64,000 nucleotides of DNA from Comamonas composti DSM 21721 (GCF_000429845.1 NZ_AUCQ01000003.1:62001-126000); one strand, 5' to 3'. Positions 26,661 to 36,490 are shown, numbered from the stretch's first letter. Numbers and translations are program-made. The notes: generated from the letters alone by a model not told the origin.

Positions 26661-27557
26661 TCAGTGCTCCCCCAAGCTCTCCTTCAAGGCTTCAATGGCC
26701 CGTGCTGCGGCGGGGCTGAGATAGCCGCCGTTGCGCCTGACGATGCCCAGTCGGCGCGAGGATTGCCAGCCGCCTTCTGGCTTGACGGTGGTCAGCTGCT
26801 CCTTGAACTGGCCCTCTCTCAAAACCGAATGCGGCACAAGCATCAGCGCACCCAAGGCATGCATGAGCATGACTTCGCGCTGTGACGAGCGCGAGGTGAG
26901 CACGGGTTGCGGCACCTCCAATCCATGCGCCTGGAAGTTGGCTTCGAACTCCGTGCGCGTTGAGGTGCCGCGTGCCATGGCGATCCAACGGGCCTGGGCC
27001 AGGTGCTCCCAGGCGGCCTCGCCTCCTGTCTTCACCAGGGGATGGTTGGCCGGAGCGATCGGAACCATGGGGTCGTCGATCAAGGCCTCCCAGCTCAGAG
27101 CGCGCTCCGGCGCGCGGCGCAGGCCGATCAAGGCAAACTCCAGCTCTCCTGCCGCAACGGCGCGTGTCAGTGAGTCTGTCATGCCTCCAGACAAGTCGAG
27201 GCTGACGCCGCGCTCTGTCAGGCTCAGCGTCATGGCGCGCACCCACCGGTGGGGAACTCCGTCTCCGATGCCGCAGCGCAGCACCCCGGTACGGGTCTGG
27301 CGCAGATCGCGCAGTTCCGCGTAGAGGTCGCTTGCGTCCAGGTCAATGCGCTGGGCGCGTTTCAAAAAGGCATGGCCAAACTCGGTAGGGCGCATGCCAC
27401 GCGGCAGCCGCTCAAAGAGCCTGACCTTGGTCACGCGCTCCAGCCTCGTCACGGCCTTGCTGAGGGTTGCCGGCGTCATGCCGAGGCGGGCGGATGCTCC
27501 GGTGAGCCCTCCTTCCTGAGCGATCACCAGGGCCAAGTGCAGGTCATCAAGATTCAT
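26661..27557 (-). CDS. LysR-family transcriptional regulator
   Basis: A 298-residue LysR protein. The N-terminal HTH is at residues 1-60 (LALVIAQEGGLTGASARLGM and TPATLSKAVTRLE), and the effector-binding domain is about 90-295. It is divergent from a Bug receptor, CoA transferase and porin gene set. A perfect palindrome overlaps its start region, which suggests autoregulation together with control of the divergent genes. The effector is unknown; it may be the substrate of the CoA transferase. Confidence 0.9.
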   Translation of the reverse strand: MNLDDLHLALVIAQEGGLTGASARLGMTPATLSKAVTRLERVTKVRLFERLPRGMRPTEFGHAFLKRAQRIDLDASDLYAELRDLRQTRTGVLRCGIGDGVPHRWVRAMTLSLTERGVSLDLSGGMTDSLTRAVAAGELEFALIGLRRAPERALSWEALIDDPMVPIAPANHPLVKTGGEAAWEHLAQARWIAMARGTSTRTEFEANFQAHGLEVPQPVLTSRSSQREVMLMHALGALMLVPHSVLREGQFKEQLTTVKPEGGWQSSRRLGIVRRNGGYLSPAAARAIEALKESLGEH

Positions 27558-27559
27558 GG

Positions 27560-27576
27560 TTTTCCAAAGTGGAAAA
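27560..27576. promoter_or_regulatory. Palindrome at the lysR start, candidate LysR operator
   Basis: TTTTCCA-AAG-TGGAAAA (7-3-7, perfect) begins three bases before the lysR ATG, covering where its ribosome site would be. It lies about 87 bases upstream of the divergent Bug start. Confidence 0.5.
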
Positions 27577-27662
27577 GGTCGCCATGAAATGTAGCTTGCT
27601 GTAGCGGGGGCGGCAACCTATCGTCCCTGCATCCAAAAAACATTCAGGAGACGGTCGTTACC

Positions 27663-28625
27663 ATGAAGCGCAGAGCCATTTTGTTCGGGGTCTTGCTTGC
27701 CTGCGGGGCAAGCGCCGCCTGGGCGCAAGCGTCCTACCCATCACGCCCGATTACCCTGGTCGTGCCGTTTGCTGCTGGCAGCGGCACCGACATCGGCGCA
27801 AGGGTTCTGGCCAAGGACATGGGCGATATCCTGAAGATCCCGGTCATTGTCGAGAACAAGCCCGGAGCGAATGGCGCCCTGGGCTCTGCCGCCGTCGCCC
27901 GCGCCAGGCCGGATGGCTACACGCTGCTGGTCGGCTCGGCCACCACCAATGCGGTGAACTTCTCGTTTTTTCCAGGCAAGCTCGGTTATGAGCCCCGCTC
28001 GTTCGAGGTTGTCGCAGGGATTGGCACCAGCCCAGTTTCCATGTACATCGCCACCGATGCCAAATGGCGCAACCTGCCCGAGCTGCTCGCCTATGGCAAG
28101 GCGCATCCCGGCCAGCTCAGGTGCGGCAGCGGAAATGCCGTGACCCAGGTCGGCTGCGAAATCTTCTACAAGATGACGGGCATCGACGCCACCACCATCC
28201 CCTACAAATCCAACCCCCAGTCTTTGGCGGACCTCGCTGGCGGGCATATCGATTTTGCGTTTTCGGATGCTTCGGTGGCCAAGACCTTCATGGACGCCAA
28301 GAAGATTGGCCCGGTCGCCGTTGCCGCCTCCAAGCGCTATCCCGCGACACCGGAAGTTCCAAGCCTTCTGGAGCAAGGCATTGCGGGCTTCGAAATCACG
28401 GCCTGGACGGCCGTGTTTGCGCCGGCCGGCACGCCTGCGCCTGTGATCGAGAGATTGCATGCCGCCATTCTCAAATCCTCGCATTCGCGGGAGGCGGTGC
28501 AGTTGCGCGCCAGCAGCGGTACGCAGCCGCTGGAGCTCGGCCTTGAGGAAAGCCGCCACTTCGTGCAAGAGGAAATCAGGCGCTGGGCGGCCTACGTGAA
28601 GAGCAGTGGCGTCAAACCGGAGTAA
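27663..28625 (+). CDS. Bug/TctC-family periplasmic solute receptor
   Basis: A 320-residue secreted receptor with a signal peptide ending ASAAWAQ. The Bug signatures are RPITLVVPFAAGSGTDIGAR and VIVENKPGANGALGSAAVAR. It is probably a carboxylate-binding protein. The CoA-transferase gene starts four bases after its stop (TAA-TGCA-ATG), so the two are one transcript with coupled translation. That suggests the bound ligand is an organic acid that the transferase then activates. There is no permease nearby. Confidence 0.92.
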   Translation: MKRRAILFGVLLACGASAAWAQASYPSRPITLVVPFAAGSGTDIGARVLAKDMGDILKIPVIVENKPGANGALGSAAVARARPDGYTLLVGSATTNAVNFSFFPGKLGYEPRSFEVVAGIGTSPVSMYIATDAKWRNLPELLAYGKAHPGQLRCGSGNAVTQVGCEIFYKMTGIDATTIPYKSNPQSLADLAGGHIDFAFSDASVAKTFMDAKKIGPVAVAASKRYPATPEVPSLLEQGIAGFEITAWTAVFAPAGTPAPVIERLHAAILKSSHSREAVQLRASSGTQPLELGLEESRHFVQEEIRRWAAYVKSSGVKPE

Positions 28626-28629
28626 TGCA

Positions 28630-29883
28630 ATGCAACAGGCACAAGCGCCCCTCGCAGGTCTGCGCGTCATCGACTGGACGCATGTACTGGCCGGACCATT
28701 CGCCGGCTACCAATTAAGTCTTCTGGGGGCCGAAGTCATTCGCATAGAGCGAGCCGATGGAGATGACATGATCCGCGTCAAAGGCGCGGATCCCGAACTG
28801 GCCGCCCTGGGGCTCGGAGAAGCCTTTGTGGCACAGGGAGCAGGCAAGCTCTCGCTGGCCCTCGATGCCCGCGATCCTCGCGCCAAACAGGCGCTGGCCG
28901 CACTGATCGGCAGTGCCGATGTCCTGCTGGAGAACTTCCGGCCGGGCAAGCTCGCGGCCCTGGGGTTTGATCCCCGGGAGCTGATCGAGCGCCATCCCCG
29001 GCTGGTCGTCTGCTCCATCACGGGCTTCGGGCCTGCATCCGACCGACGCGCATACGACCATGTCATGCAGGCGGCAAGTGGCCTGATGGCCGCCAATGCC
29101 GGCGATGATGGCGTGCCGCGGCGCGTGGGCTTTCCGCTGATCGACTATTCGGTCGGCCAGCAGGCCGCCCTGGCCGTGATGAGCGCCCTGTACCGCCGCG
29201 AGCGCCAGACAGCGCAGACCCGTGCCAAAGGCGAATGGCTGCAGGTCTCGATGATGGGCGCCGCCCTGACGCTGCTGGCTCCGACCTATGCTGCACCGCT
29301 GATCAGCGGGATCGAGGTGCCGCGCAGCGCCTCAACGGCCTTCTCGGGCAATCCGTTGTCCGGCACGTTTGCGACGGCACAAGGCCAGTTGGCCGTTGTC
29401 TGCAACTCGCTGGAGCAATCGCAGGCCTTGCTTGCGGCACTGCAAGCAGCAGCGGGGGAAGCCGCGCCTGTGCTGGAGCTGCGCGAGGCTGCCGAGCTCG
29501 GCGATGTACCGCGCACGCACCAATTGCTGGCGGCAATGCTGAGCCGGCGCACGGCCGCCGATTGGGAAGCGCTGCTGATCCGCCATGGCGTTCCCGCAAC
29601 GGCTGTCATGCTTCCCGCACAGGCGGCAGCCGAGGCCGCCAAGGACTGGCCCCATGTCGAACTAGAGCACCCCGGAAAGTCGAAGCGCGTATGCGTGCCG
29701 GGGATAGGCTTTACATCCAGCGAGCTGTTGACGCCGCGACTGCGTGCGCCCGTACGCCGTGGAGCGGACACGCGTGCGCTGCTTGCCCGGGCCGGCATGG
29801 CGCAGACCGTCATCGAGGCGATGTTTGCTGACGGCGTGGCCAGCGAACCAGAGCGCTTGACCGGCCCCGGCCGCGCCGCATAA
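28630..29883 (+). CDS. CaiB/BaiF (class III) CoA-transferase
   Basis: A 417-residue family III CoA-transferase. It has the N-terminal fold VIDWTHVLAGPFAGYQLSLL, then VLLENFRPGKLAALGF. The catalytic aspartate is Asp172 in RVGFPLIDYSVGQQ. It would move CoA between a CoA-thioester donor and a carboxylic acid. The ATG at 28630 is preferred; the in-frame ORF upstream lies in the Bug gene. No dehydrogenase or hydratase follows, so the rest of the pathway is elsewhere. The preceding Bug gene and the porin after it suggest dedicated uptake. Confidence 0.92.
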   Translation: MQQAQAPLAGLRVIDWTHVLAGPFAGYQLSLLGAEVIRIERADGDDMIRVKGADPELAALGLGEAFVAQGAGKLSLALDARDPRAKQALAALIGSADVLLENFRPGKLAALGFDPRELIERHPRLVVCSITGFGPASDRRAYDHVMQAASGLMAANAGDDGVPRRVGFPLIDYSVGQQAALAVMSALYRRERQTAQTRAKGEWLQVSMMGAALTLLAPTYAAPLISGIEVPRSASTAFSGNPLSGTFATAQGQLAVVCNSLEQSQALLAALQAAAGEAAPVLELREAAELGDVPRTHQLLAAMLSRRTAADWEALLIRHGVPATAVMLPAQAAAEAAKDWPHVELEHPGKSKRVCVPGIGFTSSELLTPRLRAPVRRGADTRALLARAGMAQTVIEAMFADGVASEPERLTGPGRAA

Positions 29884-30087
29884 CGGCTCCGCGCGGCGCA
29901 GGCTGCACAGCCGCCATTGCAAGGGCTCCTGGACGTCTTCGAGAGCCGCTTTCAACGCATCACAGCAATCCCCAGGAGCCACGGTGGGGCAGGGACTGTC
30001 GTTCCTGCGGCCAAGCCATCGCCGGCGTCATGGCTTGGCGGATTGCCCGGACCTTCTACCAACAACTGAAAAAAGAGAGACAACACA

Positions 30088-31218
30088 ATGACCGATTCAT
30101 TCGTGAAAACAGCCATGGCAGCCATGTTGCTGGGCACAACTGCATCCATGGCTGCGGCGCAAGGCAGCGTACAGCTCTATGGCCTCGTGGATGCGGCCGT
30201 ACGCGTAACCGGCAACCATGGAAAGACCCAGATGGTCGGCGGTGGCATGTCCCAGAGCCGCTGGGGCATCAACGTCACAGAGGACCTGGGCGCAGGGCTG
30301 TCGGCCATCGCGAATTTCGAAAATCGCTTTCTGACGGATACCGGCAACACGGCTGCCGTGAACTATTTCCAGCAGGCCTGGATAGGCATGCGCAGCGAGG
30401 ATTGGGGCCAGCTCACGATGGGCCGCCAATTCAATGTGCTGCTGGAGGTCGCGGCATCGACCTATGCGTCTTTTCCATCCGGCCCTTTCATGGAGGTCTA
30501 CAAGCCCGAGATCGGCGTTGCCATGGGCACGCGCACCAACAACATGCTCAAGTACGCAGCACATCGGGGCCCCTGGCGCGCGGGGCTGCAATACTCCTTC
30601 GACGAAGGAAACACCGTTGCCAGAAAAGGAAGCGAGGTTGAGCTGACGGGCGGCCTGGCCATGAAGACGGCCGGTGGCTATCTGCGCTATGCGGCCGGCT
30701 CAGGCCTGGCCATCGGCGGCGCCTACATGAACACCAAGATGCCCGCAGGCACGCAGTTCGACGCCTACACGCTGGGAGGCTCTTATCGCTCGGGCCCCTG
30801 GTATTTCAGCACCGGCTATGGGATGAACAAGCGCCAGAACCGCTTGGCGGCGGAAGATGCCCGCCTGATCAACGCCTACTGGGGCTCCGAAGTCAACGGC
30901 GGCTTCCAGCCGGGCGATGCTGACAAGCGTCAGCTGCTCCAGCTGGGCATGGGCTACCAGGTCACACCGCAGCTGAATATGGGAGTGCATTACTACCACG
31001 TCAAACAGAGCGGGTCGTCCTCAGGCGCTTTCAACAACCAGGCCAACTTCATCGTGGCGGTTGCCGACTATGCGTTCAGCAAGCGCACGGATGCCTATGT
31101 GGGCGTTGACTACACCCGCATCAGCGGTGGTGCGGGCTCATATATCGAAAAGACGGCAACTGGTGACCTGGTGCGCAACCGTGCCGGCCTCACCATAGGC
31201 CTGCGCCATCGATTCTGA
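30088..31218 (+). CDS. Gram-negative general porin (betaproteobacterial OmpC-like)
   Basis: A 376-residue outer-membrane trimeric porin. It has the signal peptide MTDSFVKTAMAAMLLGTTAS and cleavage near AAAQ, then the first strand GSVQLYGLVDAAVR. It also has the loop-3 region (PSGPFMEVYKPEIG) and the terminal aromatic strand GLTIGLRHRF ending in Phe, which the BAM complex recognises. It lies 204 bases after the CoA-transferase, in the same orientation, with no gene between. Confidence 0.93.
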   Translation: MTDSFVKTAMAAMLLGTTASMAAAQGSVQLYGLVDAAVRVTGNHGKTQMVGGGMSQSRWGINVTEDLGAGLSAIANFENRFLTDTGNTAAVNYFQQAWIGMRSEDWGQLTMGRQFNVLLEVAASTYASFPSGPFMEVYKPEIGVAMGTRTNNMLKYAAHRGPWRAGLQYSFDEGNTVARKGSEVELTGGLAMKTAGGYLRYAAGSGLAIGGAYMNTKMPAGTQFDAYTLGGSYRSGPWYFSTGYGMNKRQNRLAAEDARLINAYWGSEVNGGFQPGDADKRQLLQLGMGYQVTPQLNMGVHYYHVKQSGSSSGAFNNQANFIVAVADYAFSKRTDAYVGVDYTRISGGAGSYIEKTATGDLVRNRAGLTIGLRHRF

Positions 31219-31271
31219 ACCGCAGTCACCCAAGGTCCGCGAAGATGATGTGCGAGGGCGGGCGTGCGGAA

Positions 31272-32138
31272 TCACCGAGCCGCGCCGCGCGTGAGGCCAG
31301 ATGCCAATCCATGCCCGCCCGCTTGGCCAAACTCCAGCACCGTCTCTAACAAGCGCTTCAGCGTGGGCTGTATCTGCGCTGCGCGTTCGGGCAGGTAGTC
31401 GAAGGGCAGGGCTTCCTGCATATAGCTGCACTGGGTCAGTTCCAGCTGCACTGCGTGCACGCCTTGCTCGGGCTGGCCGTAGTGGCGCGTGATGTAGCCG
31501 CCCTTGAATCTGCCGTTGAGCACGCTGCTGTGGTTCGGGGCCTGGCCTGCGATTTCCAGAAGGCGCTGGGCCAGGGCCGGGTCGCAGCTTTTGCCGTCGG
31601 CCGTGCCCAGGTTGAAGTCGGGCAGCCTGCCTTCAAAGAAGCGCGGCAGTACCGAGCGTATGGAGTGGGCATCCCACAGCACGGCCCGGCCGTATTCGGC
31701 CTTGAGGCGCGCGAGCTCGGAGCCCAGCCTGTCGTGATAGGGCTGCCAGTAGGCCTGGCGGCGTCTGGCGATCTCGGCATCGCTGGGCGTGTGGCCGTTG
31801 TCGGCATACAGGGGCTGCTCATCGAACATGTCCACGGGGCACAGCCCGGTCACGTTCTGGCCCGGGTAGAGGCTGGCTCCATCGGGCGGACGGTTGAGGT
31901 CCACCACATAGCGCGAATGCGTGGCCATGAGGATGGAGGCCCCCATGTCGCGTGCAAACGCGTAAAGCCGCTCCAGGTGCCAGTCGGTGTCCGGCACCTG
32001 GAGCGCGCCTGCGGTCAGGCGCTCGGCAATCGCCGGCGGCAGATGCGTGCCCACGTGGGGCATGGAGATCAGCAGCGGAGCACTTCCCTGGTGGAACAGA
32101 TAGCTGGGGCAGGCGTGGTTCCCGTTGGCTTGGTGCAT
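31272..32138 (-). CDS. hutG: N-formylglutamate deformylase HutG
   Basis: A 288-residue N-formylglutamate amidohydrolase. It has the core LLISMPHVGTHLPPAI, the zinc-site segment LWDAHSIRS and NLGTADGKSCDPAL. It converts formylglutamate to glutamate and formate, the last step of the five-step histidine pathway. It is the terminal gene of the hut operon, 21 bases after hutF. Confidence 0.95.
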   Translation of the reverse strand: MHQANGNHACPSYLFHQGSAPLLISMPHVGTHLPPAIAERLTAGALQVPDTDWHLERLYAFARDMGASILMATHSRYVVDLNRPPDGASLYPGQNVTGLCPVDMFDEQPLYADNGHTPSDAEIARRRQAYWQPYHDRLGSELARLKAEYGRAVLWDAHSIRSVLPRFFEGRLPDFNLGTADGKSCDPALAQRLLEIAGQAPNHSSVLNGRFKGGYITRHYGQPEQGVHAVQLELTQCSYMQEALPFDYLPERAAQIQPTLKRLLETVLEFGQAGGHGLASGLTRGAAR

Positions 32139-32159
32139 GGCAAGGAGTTTGGACAGGGG

Positions 32160-33623
32160 TCAGGAAAATTCGGCAATCTTCGCACGCGCGGCGACAAAGT
32201 CGCGGGCCGCCACGTCGTGCAGTGCATGGCGACCTGCCTGCACGCGCAGCACCCCGTCCACCCAGAGGCTGTGCACGGCGCTGGTGCGCTGGCTGGCGAA
32301 CACATGGGCCGATACCAGGGCCTGTACGGGCAGGCCGTTCAGGGCCGGGTGTTCAGTATCCAGGCTCAGAAAATCGGCTTGCTGACCTGGCGCAAGACCT
32401 GCGCAGGAACGGCCTGCGGCCTGGGCCCCGCCCTGCACGGCGGCCAGCCACAGGGCGGTGCCGACCTGGGGCTGGGCGGTCGTGGCCAGCACGTTGCGCT
32501 GGCGCAGGAACAGGCGCTGGCTGTATTCGAGCATCAGCAGCTCCTCGGCCGCGTTCACGCAGGCATGGCTGTCCGAGCCCAGGCCCCAGGCGCCGCCATG
32601 GGCCAGCCATTGGCGCATGTCGAAGATGCCGTCGCCGAGGTTGGCTTCGGTCGTGGGGCAGATGCCGGCCACGGCGCCGCTGTGGGCTGCGCCCGCGTAT
32701 TCGCGTGCGTCCATGTGCGTGGCGTGGACCAGGCACCAGCGCCGGTCCACGGGCAGGTGGTCCAGCAGCCATTGCACGGGGCGCTGGCCGTAAAAGGCCA
32801 GGCAGTCCTCGACTTCCTGGGTCTGCTCGGCGATGTGGATGTGGATGGGCGCGCCGGGGGCCAGGGCCGTGAGGCCTTGCACGGCCTCGGCAAGACTGTC
32901 GGCGGGCACGGCACGCAGCGAGTGCGGGGCCAGGCCCAGAACGGCCTGCTGCGCTTGGCAGGCGGGCGCCAGGCGCTCCAATAGCGATAGCATGCTGGCC
33001 GTGCTGCGGATGAAGCGTGCCTGGTCGGAGCGTGGCGGCCTGGGGCCGAAGCCGCTGCTCTGGTAGAGCACGGGCAGCAGCGTCATGGCCAGGCCCGTGC
33101 GCCGGGCAGCGCGCAGCAGGGCCAGGGACAGCTCGGCATCGTCGGCATAGGCGCGGCCGCTGCGGTCATGGTGTACGTAGTGGAATTCGCAGACCGAGCC
33201 GTAGCCGGCCTCGAGCATTTCCACATACAGCCAGGTCGCAATAGCCTCCAGCGATTCGGGTGTGATGCGAGCCGCAAAGCGGTACATGAGGTCGCGCCAG
33301 CTCCAGAAGCTGTCCTGGTCCTGGCCGCGAAACTCGGTCAGGCCCGCAAACGCGCGCTGGAACGCATGGGAGTGCAGATTGGGCATGGCCGGCAGCAGGG
33401 GGCCGGGCGCGTGCGCCACGCCCTGGGGCGGCTCGGCCCCGGCTTGCACGGCGTGCAGGCGCCCGCTTTCATCCCAGCGCAGCAGCACATTGCGCGCCCA
33501 GCCCGAGGGCAGCAGCGCATGCCCGGCAAACAAGGCGCCGGCGCTGCGCGTGCTGCAGGGCGTGGCGTGTTCATGGTGGTGCGGGTTCATGCGGGTCATG
33601 GACGGGGGTGTGGGCTGGGTCAT
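32160..33623 (-). CDS. hutF: Formimidoylglutamate deiminase HutF
   Basis: A 487-residue amidohydrolase-superfamily enzyme. The zinc motif is LLPAMPNLHSHAFQRAFAGL, with further histidines in HIHIAEQ and the active-site HATHMD. It deiminates N-formimidoylglutamate to N-formylglutamate and ammonia. The ATG at 33623 is used; ATGs at 33599 and 33590 are alternatives, as the first 25 residues are not conserved-looking. It sits between the FAD-linked oxidase and hutG. Confidence 0.94.
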   Translation of the reverse strand: MTQPTPPSMTRMNPHHHEHATPCSTRSAGALFAGHALLPSGWARNVLLRWDESGRLHAVQAGAEPPQGVAHAPGPLLPAMPNLHSHAFQRAFAGLTEFRGQDQDSFWSWRDLMYRFAARITPESLEAIATWLYVEMLEAGYGSVCEFHYVHHDRSGRAYADDAELSLALLRAARRTGLAMTLLPVLYQSSGFGPRPPRSDQARFIRSTASMLSLLERLAPACQAQQAVLGLAPHSLRAVPADSLAEAVQGLTALAPGAPIHIHIAEQTQEVEDCLAFYGQRPVQWLLDHLPVDRRWCLVHATHMDAREYAGAAHSGAVAGICPTTEANLGDGIFDMRQWLAHGGAWGLGSDSHACVNAAEELLMLEYSQRLFLRQRNVLATTAQPQVGTALWLAAVQGGAQAAGRSCAGLAPGQQADFLSLDTEHPALNGLPVQALVSAHVFASQRTSAVHSLWVDGVLRVQAGRHALHDVAARDFVAARAKIAEFS

Positions 33624-33654
33624 GGGCTTGCATGGCGTGCTCTGGGGACGGGGC

Positions 33655-35043
33655 TCAGTCCAGAATCTTGCCGGGGTTGAGAAGCTGCAAGGGGTCTAGT
33701 GCCTGCTTGATGGCGCGCATGGCAGCCAGCTCGGCGGGCGTGCGGCTGGCTGCGAGAAACGGTTTCTTGTGCAGGCCTATGCCGTGTTCGGCCGAGATGC
33801 TGCCGCCGAACTCGGCAACCAGGCGGTAGAGCTCGGCCTCCACGGCCTCGCATTCACCGTTCACCGTGGCGCCGTCGGTGGAGACATGCAGGTTGCCGTC
33901 GCCCACATGGCCGAAGAACAGGCTGTGCTGGCCCGGCCAGCGCGCGTCGAACGCGGTCTGCACCGCATCGGCAAAGCGGCCGATGTCGGCCTGGGGCAGG
34001 CTGACGTCGAAGTTGATCGCCGGATGCATGTTCTTGTTGAGCTCGGCCGGGGCTTCGCGCAGCTGCCACAGCCGGCGTGCCTGGGCCACGGACTGGGCGA
34101 TCACGGCATCGCCGACTTCGCCGGCCTGCATGGCCTCGCCCAGAAGCTCCTGCACGGCCGTGCGCAGGTCGGCTTCATCCCTGCCGTCCACATCGATCAG
34201 GGCGAGCAGCGCATGCGCCTGTGCAAACGGCGGCGCAAGCTTTTGCCAGTCCACGGAGGCGCGCACAAAGCTGTCCCACATGAGCTCGAAAGCCGCCACG
34301 CCGTTGCCAAAGCGCTGCTGCATGCGCGCGAGCACGGCCAGGGCCGCATCGAAGCCGGGCATGGCCACCAGGGCCGTGGTCCTGGCCTGGGGCGCGGGCC
34401 GCAGGCGCAGCAGGGCGCGCGTGACAATGCCCAGCGTGCCTTCGGCGCCGATGAAGAACTGCTTGAGGTCATAGCCGGTGTTGTTCTTGAGCATGGGGCG
34501 CAGCATGGGCAGCAGGCTGCCGTCGGCCAGCACCACCTCCAGGCCCAGCACCTGCTCGCGCATCATGCCGTGCTGCAGCACGCCGTTGCCGCCCGCATTG
34601 GTGGCGATGTTGCCGCCTATCTGGCAGCTGCCGCGCGCGCCCAGGTCCACGCCGAACACCAGGCCTGCGGCCTGGGCCGCCTGCTGCACGGCCTGCAGCG
34701 TGGCGCCGGCCTGCACGCGCATCACGGCCGTGCGCGGGTCCACGCTTTCTATGGCCTGCATGCGTTCCAGCGACAGGGCCACGGTGTGCGCGCCGGGCAC
34801 GGCCGCGCCCGCCAGGCCCGTGAGCCCGCCCTGGGGCACGACGGGGATGCGGTGCCGGCTGCACAGGCGCATCAGCGCGCAGACCTCTTCCGTGCTGCGC
34901 GCGCGTACCAGGGCCAGCGGCTGTTGGGGCGGGGTGCCGCTCCAGTCGGTGCGGTAGCGTTCGGGCGCGCCGCGCTGGGCCACATCGGTGCCCAGCGTGG
35001 CGATGAGTTCCTGCAGAAAGCGTTCTTGGGTGGTTTCAGGCAT
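33655..35043 (-). CDS. FAD-binding oxidoreductase (GlcD / D-lactate dehydrogenase-like) within the hut operon
   Basis: A 462-residue flavoprotein of the FAD-linked oxidase family. The FAD phosphate loop is VVPQGGLTGLAGAAVP, with the core GARGSCQIGGNIATNAGGNG and GAEGTLGIVTRA. The C-terminal domain has LFFGHVGDGNLHVS and ends with SISAEHGIGLHKK and NPGKILD. The family oxidises D-2-hydroxy acids such as D-lactate, glycolate or D-2-hydroxyglutarate. It lies 14 bases after hutI and 31 before hutF, thus inside the operon, yet the classical hut pathway has no redox step. Its role here is unknown; handling a hydroxy acid by-product is only a guess. Confidence 0.9.
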   Translation of the reverse strand: MPETTQERFLQELIATLGTDVAQRGAPERYRTDWSGTPPQQPLALVRARSTEEVCALMRLCSRHRIPVVPQGGLTGLAGAAVPGAHTVALSLERMQAIESVDPRTAVMRVQAGATLQAVQQAAQAAGLVFGVDLGARGSCQIGGNIATNAGGNGVLQHGMMREQVLGLEVVLADGSLLPMLRPMLKNNTGYDLKQFFIGAEGTLGIVTRALLRLRPAPQARTTALVAMPGFDAALAVLARMQQRFGNGVAAFELMWDSFVRASVDWQKLAPPFAQAHALLALIDVDGRDEADLRTAVQELLGEAMQAGEVGDAVIAQSVAQARRLWQLREAPAELNKNMHPAINFDVSLPQADIGRFADAVQTAFDARWPGQHSLFFGHVGDGNLHVSTDGATVNGECEAVEAELYRLVAEFGGSISAEHGIGLHKKPFLAASRTPAELAAMRAIKQALDPLQLLNPGKILD

Positions 35044-35057
35044 GGGCGTAGAGGTCT

Positions 35058-36353
35058 TCAGGAGTTGCTCGGGTGCATCCCCTCATGCCCCGGGTCATTG
35101 CCCGACTGGACCACGCCGCGTACCACGCGGCCCTGGCGGACTATGGTGCAGTCGGGCTTTTGCCCGAACCAGTAGGCCAGTTCGGCCGCATGCTGCACGG
35201 GCCACAGCACGAAGTTCGCGGGCCGGCCCGCAGCGAGCAGGCCGTGTTCGTGTTCGAGGCCCAGGGCGCGCGCTGCATGGCGGGTGATGCCGGCCAGGGC
35301 CTCGGGCACGGTGAGCCGGAACAGGGTGCAGGCCATGTTGGTCATGAGCAGCAGACTCAGGGCAGGAGAGGTGCCTGGATTGTGATCGGTGGCCACCGCC
35401 ATGGGAACCCCGGCCGCGCGCAAGTCTGCAATGGGTGGCACCTGGGTGTCGCGCAGCGTGTAGAAGGCGCCGGGCAGAAGCACGGCCACGGTGCCTGCGC
35501 TGGCCATGGCCTCGATGCCGCGTGCGGACAGGTGTTCGATATGGTCGCAGGACAGCGCCCTGTGGCGCGCGGCCAGCGCCGCGCCTTCCATGTTGGACAA
35601 CTGCTCGGCATGCAGCTTGACGCGCAGGCCCAGCCGGTGCGCGGCCTCGAAGACCTGTTCGGTCTGGGCCAGGGAGAAGGCGATGCGCTCGCAGAACACG
35701 TCCACGGCATCGACCAGGCCTTCGGCGGCCAGCGCGGGCAGCATCTCTTCGCAGACCCGGTCGATGTAGTCCTGGCTGCGCCCGGCATATTCGGGCGGCA
35801 GCGCATGCGCGCCCAGAAAGCTGGTGCGCACGGTCACGCCGCAGGCCTGGCCCAGCCTGCGCGCCACGCGCAGCTGCTTGCGCTCGTGCGCCAGCGCCAG
35901 GCCGTAGCCCGACTTGATCTCTATGGCGCACACGCCTTCGTCCAGCAATTGCTGCAGGCGCGGCAGGGCCTGCGCGAACAGTTCGTCCTCGCTGGCGGCG
36001 CGCGTGGCCCGGACGCTGGAGACGATGCCGCCACCGGCCCGGGCGATTTCCTCATAGCTGGCGCCGGCCAGCCGCATCGCGAACTCGCCCGCGCGCTCGC
36101 CGCCGTAGACCAGGTGGGTGTGGCAGTCCACCAGGCCCGGCGTGACCAGGCGGCCAGCGCCATCGTGCACGGCCAGGCCCTGGTAGGCCGCTGGCATGGC
36201 GTCCTGCGGGCCCAGCCAGACCATGCGCGCCTGCTGCACCACGATGCAGGCCGGGGCCGCGTCGGCCAGAGGCGCATCGGCCTCGAACAGGCCGGGCGCG
36301 AGGCGCAGATTGCGCCAGCAACCGTCGGCAGACGGGGCATGGGCTGGCGTCAT
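35058..36353 (-). CDS. hutI: Imidazolonepropionase HutI
   Basis: A 431-residue amidohydrolase. The metal motif is [20 protein letters not shown], then [22 protein letters not shown] and [11 protein letters not shown] (metal Asp). It hydrolyses 4-imidazolone-5-propanoate to formiminoglutamate. The ATG at 36353 has an AAAGGAG site. Upstream lies a gap of 137 bases with family I repeat sequence separating it from hutD. Confidence 0.95.
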   Translation of the reverse strand: MTPAHAPSADGCWRNLRLAPGLFEADAPLADAAPACIVVQQARMVWLGPQDAMPAAYQGLAVHDGAGRLVTPGLVDCHTHLVYGGERAGEFAMRLAGASYEEIARAGGGIVSSVRATRAASEDELFAQALPRLQQLLDEGVCAIEIKSGYGLALAHERKQLRVARRLGQACGVTVRTSFLGAHALPPEYAGRSQDYIDRVCEEMLPALAAEGLVDAVDVFCERIAFSLAQTEQVFEAAHRLGLRVKLHAEQLSNMEGAALAARHRALSCDHIEHLSARGIEAMASAGTVAVLLPGAFYTLRDTQVPPIADLRAAGVPMAVATDHNPGTSPALSLLLMTNMACTLFRLTVPEALAGITRHAARALGLEHEHGLLAAGRPANFVLWPVQHAAELAYWFGQKPDCTIVRQGRVVRGVVQSGNDPGHEGMHPSNS

Positions 36354-36380
36354 GGCCGGGTCTCCTTTGTGCATGAATTG

Positions 36381-36480
36381 AATTTGATAGCGGCTACCAC
36401 GCTTCACACAATCATTTCACTATGAAAGTGGCTTGAATTGTCCATATGGCAAGTGGTGGCAGCTCTTGTTTGCATAGCGA
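36381..36480. repeat. Dispersed intergenic repeat, family I, copy 3 (decayed inverted pair)
   Basis: AATTTGATAGCGGCTACCAC followed by GCTT, and the inverse half GGCAAGTGGTGGCAGCTCTT, match the family I halves with several changes. The copy lies in the hutD-hutI gap of the hut operon. Confidence 0.4.
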
Positions 36481-36490
36481 TACTTGGGGG

